This document shows, piece after piece, positions 57,718-64,000 of a stretch of DNA of 64,000 bases. Numbering within the stretch: the stretch's first letter is position 1; each line of letters begins with the position of its first letter. The notes under the pieces were generated by a model that was not told where the DNA came from, made no database searches, and was given only the letters and a program-made list of their open reading frames with translations. The position numbers and the translations under genes are program-made. Source of the DNA: Cedecea colo (GTDB lineage: Bacteria > Pseudomonadota > Gammaproteobacteria > Enterobacterales > Enterobacteriaceae); contig NZ_SOYS01000006.1 of the NCBI RefSeq assembly GCF_011808225.1, positions 141,764 to 205,763 of the forward strand, read 5' to 3'.

Positions 57718-59139
57718 TTACAACGTAGCCAGAATGCCGGAAAGCTGCGAGTTCATGCTGTTCAGCTTAGACATGGTGGTATCCAGGTTCTGGAACTGCA
57801 CGCGATAGCGCTCAACGGACGCGTCGATTAAACGCTGCGTTTTATCAATCTGTTCCTGCATCCGATCGGCCTGTGCGGTCAGCCCTTCGGTCGAAGTTTT
57901 GATGATGCCGTCAGTTTTCTTGTCGGTATCGCCTATATACAGGGTAATAATTGCGCCAAGCGCGTCGGCAAGACCAGCCCTGTCACCGCTTCCCGTAAAC
58001 ATCGTGGCAATACCATTTGGGCTATCGGCAATCGCCTCATCGATCTTTTTCTCATCCAGCGTCATCTGCCCGGTTGAGGCATCGATTTTTATACCGAGAT
58101 CCGCAAGCGAGGCATAGTCAGCCTCCGATTCGCCATAAACGGCATTCACCGCCGAGCGAATCTCGCTCACCAGTCCACGTAGCGTAGAATCGCCCATAAG
58201 AGCACCGTTCTGCGCGTTTTGCGTGGCCACATCGGCATCGGCTAAGTGAGAGGAATCATAAGGAACATATTTACTCAGGCTGGTTGTAGACGTCAGTAAG
58301 CCATTGTACTGCTTAACAAAATCCTGCAACGTGCTTTTAATTGCGCTGGTGTTTTGCGTCAGGGTCAGCTGTTCTGATTTATTATCTTCAGAGGGTGCTG
58401 TCAGGGTCAGAGTGATACCGTCAAGGATATCGGTAACGCTGTTGCTTGAGCGGGTGTATTCACTGCCATCGACGATAAGTTTTGCATCTTCTGCCGCAGA
58501 GACCTCATGCAGATTGGCGCTGTTCAGCACGGCATCCAGGACGGCATCACCTTCTACGCTGACGGTCATTTTTCCATCCGTTCCGGTGGTTCTGGAACTC
58601 AGCACCAGTTGATAGCCATCGTCGGTACGCTGTACGGTGGCGGCAACGTCGCCTTTCGCCGCGTTAACCGCTTTAGCAATCTGGCTCAGCGAGGTTTCAT
58701 CGTCCCTGAGCGTGACCTGCATCTTGCTACCGTCTTGCTGGGCGATAGTCACGGTGCGTTCTTCCCCTTCGGTCGCAGAACCCAACTGCCTGTGCTGATT
58801 GTCGAAGCTATTGTCGGTTTTTAACTTATGCGAAGTGGCAAGGTTGAGCACGGTGACCGAGTGGGTGTCAGCGCGAGCCGTCGACGACGCCGTCGCGGTA
58901 AATGCCTTATTGGTGCTTACCGTCAGGGTATTAAACGCATCACCGGTAAGTTTTTTTACCGTTCCCTGCAAGGTTGAAAGCCCGCTGGAGACCTGACCCC
59001 ACGCTGATACTTTGGCCTTATAGCTGCTTTGCAAAGCGGTATAAGGGCTTAACCGGGTCTGCTCACCAGCTTTAATCTGCGCCAGCATAACCGTTGTATC
59101 CAGCCCTGAGCCGATACCCAATGATGATATAGAAGCCAT
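57718..59139 (-). CDS. fliD: Flagellar filament cap protein FliD (HAP2)
   Basis: FliD forms the pentameric cap that guides flagellin folding at the filament tip. The 473-residue product begins MASISSLGIGSGLDTTVMLA, the family N-terminus. The FliD_N coiled coil follows (LSPYTALQSSYKAKVSAWGQ), then the central D2/D3 domains and the C-terminal helix ending in KLNSMNSQLSGIL. E. coli FliD has 468 residues. A sigma28 promoter is visible upstream. It is the first gene of fliDST and is divergent from fliC. Confidence 0.96.
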   Translation of the reverse strand: MASISSLGIGSGLDTTVMLAQIKAGEQTRLSPYTALQSSYKAKVSAWGQVSSGLSTLQGTVKKLTGDAFNTLTVSTNKAFTATASSTARADTHSVTVLNLATSHKLKTDNSFDNQHRQLGSATEGEERTVTIAQQDGSKMQVTLRDDETSLSQIAKAVNAAKGDVAATVQRTDDGYQLVLSSRTTGTDGKMTVSVEGDAVLDAVLNSANLHEVSAAEDAKLIVDGSEYTRSSNSVTDILDGITLTLTAPSEDNKSEQLTLTQNTSAIKSTLQDFVKQYNGLLTSTTSLSKYVPYDSSHLADADVATQNAQNGALMGDSTLRGLVSEIRSAVNAVYGESEADYASLADLGIKIDASTGQMTLDEKKIDEAIADSPNGIATMFTGSGDRAGLADALGAIITLYIGDTDKKTDGIIKTSTEGLTAQADRMQEQIDKTQRLIDASVERYRVQFQNLDTTMSKLNSMNSQLSGILATL

Positions 59140-59191
59140 ATAATTCTCCTTTATGGCATAAATTGAATTTTTTTATTCGCCATTGTGTTTT

Positions 59192-59218
59192 CTATCGGTG
59201 CTTATGCCATAAAGTTTA
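59192..59218 (-). promoter_or_regulatory. Sigma28 (FliA) promoter of fliDST
   Basis: On the minus strand TAAACTTT (59218-59211), an 11-base spacer and ACCGATAG (59199-59192) match the FliA consensus TAAAGTTT-N11-GCCGATAA at 7 of 8 and 6 of 8 positions. It lies 53 bases upstream of the fliD start. Confidence 0.75.
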
Positions 59219-59509
59219 ATTTTTTATCAGAACAGGAACAACTTACAGGGCCGCCATAAAACAATCATGGAGCCTGTTCAACCAATAAAAAAGGTAGCCT
59301 CGCCTGTTTTTAATCTCACCATCGCAATAGGCCGATATGCTAACAAAAATGCGCGCAATTCAATGAATGGGGAGTTTTTCCTATTAACAACATACCTGTC
59401 TTAACGTAATTGAATACCGCCTTCTCTTATGCGTAACGGCAAGGCACTCAGGTCCAGGAAAAGGTCTTAAATAAAAGACAAGTAAAAAAACAAAAACCAC
59501 CAAAAAATT

Positions 59510-59536
59510 TTTAGAGAATTTTTTTCGCGCCGATAT
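59510..59536 (+). promoter_or_regulatory. Probable sigma28 (FliA) promoter of fliC
   Basis: GCCGATAT at 59529-59536 matches the FliA -10 consensus at 7 of 8 positions, 85 bases upstream of fliC. The -35 at the expected distance (TTTAGAGA) is poor. A second GCCGATAT lies further upstream near 59,331. The nearer one is preferred by distance. Confidence 0.5.
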
Positions 59537-59621
59537 TCATATTATGCGAACAGAACAACGCATGGAAATATTGGGCTCCACATTGAAGTGTTGCTAAGTT
59601 AATTAAGAAAGAGGAAAAAAT

Positions 59622-60740
59622 ATGTCGCAGGTAATTAATACTAACTCCCTGAGCCTCGTTGCGCAGAATAATCTGAACAAGTCTCAGTCTGCCCTGGGTA
59701 CTTCTATCGAACGTCTGTCTTCCGGTATGCGTATCAATAGCGCAAAAGACGATGCTGCCGGTCAGGCTATCAGCAACCGCTTTACCGCGAATATTACCGG
59801 TCTGACCCAGGCCTCCCGTAACGCCAACGATGGTATCTCCATTTCGCAAACCACCGAAGGCGCGCTGAATGAAGTCAACGACAACTTACAGAACATTCGT
59901 CGTCTGACCGTACAGGCGCAGAACGGAACTAACTCCGACTCTGACCGTCAGTCTATTCAGGACGAAATCGACGCCCGTCTGGCAGAGATCAACCGTATCT
60001 CTGAACAGACCGAATTCAACGGCGTTAAAGTGCTGAGCAAAGACCAGACGCTGAGCATCCAGGTCGGTGCAAACGATGGCCAGACTATCGATATCAACCT
60101 AAGCGAAACCAGCGCCGCGACCCTGGGGATGGGAGGTTTTGATATCAGTCATGTGGCCACCAGGCTTAGCGTAGATGGCACCTATACAGACAGTGGCACT
60201 GGTTTTACAAGCGCTGGAATCACTGAGACAGCCCTTACAACAGCCAAAACTGCACTCTTCGGCGCAGAGGGTAAGGGTGATATTTATTCGGTGAATGACG
60301 GGGCCGGCGGTACCGCATTCGTCGCCGTTGGCACCAAAGCCGATGGTACCAAAGTTGCTGCCAGCATGACGCCAGGAGCCGTGGCTGCCGCTGGTGCTGC
60401 ATTTACGCTTACCAGAGGTGCGGATCTGGATATTACTAATACCGATGATGCGGCTCTGCTTGCCCAGGTGAATCCTCTGTCGGCTATCGATAGCGCAATG
60501 TCAAAAGTTGATGAAATGCGTTCCGGTCTGGGCGCCACCCAGAACCGTTTCGCATCTGTAATCAGCAACCTGAACAGCACCGTGAATAATCTGAGCGAAT
60601 CCCGTTCACGTATCATGGATGCAGACTTCGCCTCTGAAGTTTCTGAGATGAGCCGTGCGAACATCCTGCAGTCTGCCGGTATCTCCGTATTGGCGCAGGC
60701 AAACCAGGTTCCACAGAACGTTCTGTCCCTGCTGCGTTAA
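59622..60740 (+). CDS. fliC: Flagellin FliC
   Basis: This is the filament subunit. The 372-residue product has the conserved D0/D1 N-terminus (MSQVINTNSLSLVAQNNLNK, SSGMRINSAKDDAAGQAISN) and C-terminus (SRIMDADFASEVSEMSRANI, ending NVLSLLR). The central variable region, about residues 170-285, is short, so the outer D2/D3 domains are reduced compared with E. coli K-12 flagellin (498 residues). The start follows AAAGAGG. A terminator follows. It is divergent from fliD. Confidence 0.97.
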   Translation: MSQVINTNSLSLVAQNNLNKSQSALGTSIERLSSGMRINSAKDDAAGQAISNRFTANITGLTQASRNANDGISISQTTEGALNEVNDNLQNIRRLTVQAQNGTNSDSDRQSIQDEIDARLAEINRISEQTEFNGVKVLSKDQTLSIQVGANDGQTIDINLSETSAATLGMGGFDISHVATRLSVDGTYTDSGTGFTSAGITETALTTAKTALFGAEGKGDIYSVNDGAGGTAFVAVGTKADGTKVAASMTPGAVAAAGAAFTLTRGADLDITNTDDAALLAQVNPLSAIDSAMSKVDEMRSGLGATQNRFASVISNLNSTVNNLSESRSRIMDADFASEVSEMSRANILQSAGISVLAQANQVPQNVLSLLR

Positions 60741-60760
60741 TTCTTTCTCCGTCGCAAGCA

Positions 60761-60788
60761 AACCTGGCCCTTTCGGGCCAGGTTTTTT
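60761..60788 (+). terminator. Rho-independent terminator of fliC
   Basis: AACCTGGCCC pairs with GGGCCAGGTT around a TTTC loop and is followed by a T run. It starts 20 bases after the fliC stop. Confidence 0.92.
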
Positions 60789-61011
60789 CATTTATTCACG
60801 CCCACTTTCCGGTAATTATTTAAGTAGCGGCATCTCTGCACGCTTATTCTATTGTTGGCGGCTTGTACAAAATGCAGCTTAATTTGTATAGCAAAGGCAG
60901 CCGCAGCGCATAGCTGGATAGGTAAATTCCCATTTAAATTCAGGGAATTATATTTTATGCCGTCCGGCCTTAAATAACTCGGCCTGTCATTTTTCTGGCC
61001 GCTTTAACAGG
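60789..61011. other. Spacer between the fliC terminator and the EAL remnant
   Basis: These 223 bases contain no frame that I can assign to a protein. They may include further decayed parts of the EAL-domain gene that follows, but I cannot align them by eye. Confidence 0.4.
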
Positions 61012-61243
61012 TTGCCTGAAGTTAACGAACGCTTGACTGCCCTGGCGCTGAACAGCATTCAGAAGATGCAGGCCGCAGGCTTGCGGTTCGCCATAGATGA
61101 TTTCAACACCGTCGGGACTCGTCATGATGGTAGATAGCAGATTTGGTGTCGAAGAGGTACAAAGGGAGATCGGACGCAGCGCCTGGCTGAACGGGGGAGC
61201 TGATCTGCTGCAGGGCCAGAGTTATTTCACTTCTGCCTCCTGA
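61012..61243 (+). pseudogene. Remnant of an EAL-domain (cyclic-di-GMP phosphodiesterase type) gene
   Basis: In one frame LPEVNERLTALALNSIQKMQ then AAGLRFAIDDFNTVGTRHDG reproduces the middle of an EAL domain; the DDFNTV corresponds to the conserved DDFGTG. It stops at TAG 61135. In the next frame the text resumes to LNGGADLLQGQSYFTSAS and a TGA at 61241, which resembles the domain's terminal QGYYFSKP-type motif. The stretch between is much too short, so an internal deletion plus a frameshift is likely. No N-terminal EAL motif or start is seen. It lies between fliC and cheW. Confidence 0.72.
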
Positions 61244-61261
61244 GCGTTACAACGCGCGGAA

Positions 61262-61303
61262 TAAATAAAGCCTGTCGTCAATTCAATCACGACAGGCCTT
61301 TGT
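61262..61303 (-). terminator. Terminator of cheW (may act on both strands)
   Basis: GCCTGTCGT (61270-61278) pairs perfectly with ACGACAGGC (61289-61297). On the minus strand it is followed by TTTATTTAT, and on the plus strand by CTTTG. It lies 24 bases after the cheW stop. Confidence 0.8.
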
Positions 61304-61320
61304 ATGGCATGCAAAACTTT

Positions 61321-61827
61321 TTACTCGTGGGCGGTTTCTACTATTTTTTCGACCAGTTCCATCTCTTCGCTGTTCAGCAACTTTTCGATATCAACCAGAA
61401 TCAACATACGTTCATCGATGGTCCCTAAACCCAAAAGGTATTCCGTAGAAAGGGTGACTGAAAAATCCGGAGCTGGCCTGATCTGACCGTTATTCATTGA
61501 AATAACGTCTGATACACCGTCAACGATAACGCCCACTACACGATCGGCAAAGTTGAGGATAATAATAACCGTGTTTGCATTGAATTCGGTGACCTGCAAA
61601 TCAAACTTCACGCGTAAATCCACAATCGGCACGATTACGCCACGCAGGTTTGTTACTCCCAGAATAAAGTCTGGCGTATTGGCAATACGCGTCACCCGGT
61701 CATAACCGCGGATCTCCTGAACCTTGAGGATTTCAAGACCGTACTCTTCTTCGCCCAGGGTAAATACCAGGTATTCCTGGCCAATATTTTTTTCATCGAA
61801 CTGCTGTTCTGATGCTGAGAAACTCAT
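61321..61827 (-). CDS. cheW: Chemotaxis coupling protein CheW
   Basis: CheW couples chemoreceptors to CheA in the sensory array. The 168-residue product (E. coli 167) has [20 protein letters not shown], the receptor-contact region [20 protein letters not shown], then [14 protein letters not shown] and [10 protein letters not shown]. It lies 10 bases after cheA and is followed by a terminator. In E. coli cheW is near tar/tap-cheR, whereas here the flagellin and cap genes intervene. Confidence 0.97.
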   Translation of the reverse strand: MSFSASEQQFDEKNIGQEYLVFTLGEEEYGLEILKVQEIRGYDRVTRIANTPDFILGVTNLRGVIVPIVDLRVKFDLQVTEFNANTVIIILNFADRVVGVIVDGVSDVISMNNGQIRPAPDFSVTLSTEYLLGLGTIDERMLILVDIEKLLNSEEMELVEKIVETAHE

Positions 61828-61837
61828 TAGCTCACCT

Positions 61838-63868
61838 TCACTGATTCAACAATAAGTTGTTGTTATTAACCAATCGCTTGTTTTTGCAAAGCGAGACCAG
61901 TGCCGCAACATCCAGAATGAGCGCTACGCTGCCGTCGCCAAGGATTGTTGCCGCTGAGATACCCGGAACTTTGCGGTAATTAAGTTCGAGGTTTTTCACC
62001 ACCACCTGATGCTGACCAATCAATTGGTCGACCAGCAGCGCATAGCGGTTACCCGCACTTTGTAGGATCACCGCGACCCCCTCGCTGGCCTGAAGCGCAT
62101 CGCTATTGATGTCAAATATTTGATAGAGCTCGATAAGCGGCATATATTCGCCGCGTACCTGCAGCATAAGCTCGTCGCCCGCCATACGGTAAAGTTCGCT
62201 TTTATTCGGCTTGAGCGACTCCATAACGGTACCGAGCGGCAACACATAAATTTCGTCGCCGACCTTCACCGACATCCCATCAAGGATAGCGAGGGTCAAC
62301 GGCAGGATGATGCGGATGGCGGAGCCTTTATCCTGTTCGGATCTAATCTCAACGTGTCCCCCCATTTCCTGGATATTTCGACGCACCACGTCCATGCCAA
62401 CACCGCGCCCGGAAACGTCGGTGACTTTCTCGGCCGTTGAGAACCCGGCGGCAAAGATAAGCATCCAGACTTCGTCGTCGCTCATGTTATCGCTAAGCGT
62501 CAGACCCTGTGATTTAGCACGCGCGAGGATCTTTTCACGGTTAAGCCCTGCCCCGTCATCAATCACTTCAATGACAATGTTGCCGCCGTGATGCTCGGCC
62601 GACAGAATAAGATTGCCTTTCTCCGGCTTTCCTTTCTCCCGACGAACCTCTGCCGATTCAATACCGTGATCGAGGCTGTTACGCACCAGGTGGGTCAGCG
62701 GATCGATGATCCTTTCAATAAGACTCTTATCCAGTTCGGCCGAACCACCACGTAAGGTCAGCTCCACTTCTTTATCGAGCTTGCCGGCAAGGTCATGCAC
62801 CAGACGCGGGAAGCGGCTGAAGACGTACTCCATCGGCATCATGCGGATGGACATTACCGACTCCTGCAGGTCACGCGCGTTGCGGTCCATCTGGGCGATG
62901 CTGCTGATGAGCGTGTCGTGGACTGCCGGGTCGAGGGTGCCGGAAAGCTGCGACAGCATCGCCTGGGTGATAATTAGCTCGCCGACCTGGTTGATTATCT
63001 GATCGACCTTCTCCACCGCCACGCGAATACTGCTGGACTCTACGCTATGCGTTCTGGCAGCGGGTTTAGGTCTGGACACGGCTATTTTCGCAGGCGACGT
63101 GCTGACTTCAGTCGGATTTTCCGCGACGGCGGACAAAGCAGTTTCACCGCTTTTAACCACGGCTGGCGTCGTTGCCTGCCCGGCAATTTCCGTAATCTCA
63201 ATCTGTTCCGGCTCAACCACAAAACAAAGCACGGCGAAAATATCATCCGGCGATGTTGTGGTGCGTAACTTAGCCACTACCCGATCGTCAAAAAGCTCGT
63301 GGCCTTCCAGCTCACCAAGGTTTTCCAGCTCTTCAAGCAGAATCGTCTTTTCCGACTCTTTAAGCGCGCTAAGCGTGATTTGCAATAAGGCCTGCGCATT
63401 TTTTACGGTCGCTGCGGAGTCTGCCTGGGCTGGCTCAGCCGGTGCGAGCGCTGCACCGCCTTCCTGTTGGGCTTTGGCCTCAAGCGCAATCTGTCGCAAA
63501 GCATCACAGATATACCGAAAACTTTCCTGATCGGGCTCCTGGGATAATTTATACGCGTCAAGCTGCTCTTGCATGATGTCCTTACTCTCCAGAAACAGAT
63601 TAATAATATCGCTGTTGAGCGGAAGCTCTCCGCAGCGGGCATCATCCAGCAGATTCTCCATTAAATGCGTGGTCTCCTGCAGCACGCTAAAACCGAACGT
63701 TCCGGCTCCGCCTTTAATAGAGTGCGCCGCACGGAAAATCGCATTCATCATCTCCTTGTCCGGGCTGGCACAATCCAGCTCTAAAAGATGCCGCTCCATA
63801 TCAGCCAGTAATTCATCTGCTTCGGCAAAGAAAGTCTGATAAAAATCACTTACGTCCATCTTGCTCAA
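61838..63868 (-). CDS. cheA: Chemotaxis sensor histidine kinase CheA
   Basis: CheA autophosphorylates under receptor control and phosphorylates CheY and CheB. The 676-residue protein has P1 with the phosphorylated histidine in [17 protein letters not shown] and P2 ([17 protein letters not shown]). P3 dimerisation and the P4 kinase follow ([41 protein letters not shown]), then the CheW-like P5 ending in [13 protein letters not shown]. The frame starts with TTG at 63868, which has AGGA five bases upstream and matches the E. coli MS-MD start; an ATG at 63859 is the alternative. The start overlaps the preceding gene. Confidence 0.96.
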   Translation of the reverse strand: MSKMDVSDFYQTFFAEADELLADMERHLLELDCASPDKEMMNAIFRAAHSIKGGAGTFGFSVLQETTHLMENLLDDARCGELPLNSDIINLFLESKDIMQEQLDAYKLSQEPDQESFRYICDALRQIALEAKAQQEGGAALAPAEPAQADSAATVKNAQALLQITLSALKESEKTILLEELENLGELEGHELFDDRVVAKLRTTTSPDDIFAVLCFVVEPEQIEITEIAGQATTPAVVKSGETALSAVAENPTEVSTSPAKIAVSRPKPAARTHSVESSSIRVAVEKVDQIINQVGELIITQAMLSQLSGTLDPAVHDTLISSIAQMDRNARDLQESVMSIRMMPMEYVFSRFPRLVHDLAGKLDKEVELTLRGGSAELDKSLIERIIDPLTHLVRNSLDHGIESAEVRREKGKPEKGNLILSAEHHGGNIVIEVIDDGAGLNREKILARAKSQGLTLSDNMSDDEVWMLIFAAGFSTAEKVTDVSGRGVGMDVVRRNIQEMGGHVEIRSEQDKGSAIRIILPLTLAILDGMSVKVGDEIYVLPLGTVMESLKPNKSELYRMAGDELMLQVRGEYMPLIELYQIFDINSDALQASEGVAVILQSAGNRYALLVDQLIGQHQVVVKNLELNYRKVPGISAATILGDGSVALILDVAALVSLCKNKRLVNNNNLLLNQ

Positions 63869-64000
63869 CCTTTTCCTGGTTTAGTATTGCGGACCCCGTT
63901 TGCTCAATCCCCGGCGGGGACGCCACCGTTTTAAGCTGCGCTTGCGTCTGTTCTATCTGCTGCATAGCCGAAACGATGTTTTGTGAGGTGTATTCGCGCC
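63846..64000 (-). CDS. motB: C-terminal tail of a gene preceding cheA, probably motB (cut by window edge)
   Basis: A frame enters from the right edge and ends at TGA 63848-63846, inside the start of cheA, giving about 50 residues. They are hydrophilic and glutamine-rich (NIVSAMQQIEQTQAQLKT), consistent with the variable tail after the peptidoglycan-binding domain of MotB. In enterics motB directly precedes and overlaps cheA. There is no diagnostic motif in the visible part, so the symbol rests on position. Confidence 0.5.
   Translation of the reverse strand, partial: REYTSQNIVSAMQQIEQTQAQLKTVASPPGIEQTGSAILNQEKVEQDGRK

Noticed and set aside
61321-61827. cheW as a CheV or stand-alone coupling paralogue
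   Set aside because: There is no receiver domain, the length and N-terminus match CheW, and it directly follows cheA.
1-64000. CRISPR arrays, tRNA/rRNA genes, insertion sequences, restriction or toxin-antitoxin modules
   Set aside because: I looked for regular short repeats, cloverleaf sequences, transposase motifs and known defence domains in the open frames and intergenic regions and saw none.

Overview
The window is chromosomal DNA from a motile member of the Enterobacteriaceae that is neither Escherichia coli K-12 nor Salmonella. Gene content and order in the left half follow the E. coli recD-to-yqeF region almost gene for gene, and the proteins align with E. coli ones over their full lengths. 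The gene neighbourhood beyond yqeF differs. I cannot name the genus from sequence alone.

Bases 1-24,400 hold core housekeeping genes. On the minus strand are recD (cut by the left edge), recB, ptrA, recC, the minor-prepilin set ppdC-ygdB-ppdB-ppdA, thyA, lgt, ptsP and rppH. A 685-base gene-free stretch follows, with several DnaA boxes and a consensus CRP site; it occupies the position of the DnaA-reactivating site DARS2 of E. coli. Then come mutH, ygdQ, ygdR and tas on the plus strand and lplT-aas on the minus strand. A single OmrA/OmrB-type small RNA lies between aas and galR, where E. coli has two.

Bases 24,800-37,600 are a mosaic. galR, lysA, lysR, ygeA, kduD and yqeF are in the E. coli order, but there are differences. 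An extra LacI-family regulator sits between galR and lysA, an MFS exporter follows lysR, and a KdgF-type cupin with a very good KdgR box stands where araE would be. kduI is absent. A short stretch between kduD and yqeF may be a phage-satellite remnant encoding a structured RNA. A PQQ-dependent glucose dehydrogenase gene (gcd) follows.

Bases 37,600-64,000 are a compact flagellar and chemotaxis locus. On the minus strand run fliR-Q-P-O-N-M-L and fliK-J-I-H-G-F, i.e. export gate, switch, ATPase complex and MS ring. On the plus strand run fliE, cheR-B-Y-Z and flhB-A-E. fliT-S-D is on the minus strand, fliC on the plus strand, and cheW, cheA and the end of a probable motB on the minus strand. In E. 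coli these genes are in several separate chromosomal clusters; here they are joined, and cheW-cheA is split from cheR-B-Y-Z by the filament genes. Two decayed genes mark the locus: a frameshifted, N-terminally truncated chemoreceptor next to fliR, and a remnant of an EAL-domain protein between fliC and cheW. No intact chemoreceptor, flhDC, fliA or flg gene lies in the window.

I found no CRISPR array, tRNA, rRNA, insertion sequence or toxin/defence module. The less ordinary items are the DARS2-like region, the single Omr RNA, the KdgR-controlled pair, the possible phage-satellite RNA and the rearranged flagellar locus with its two pseudogenes.
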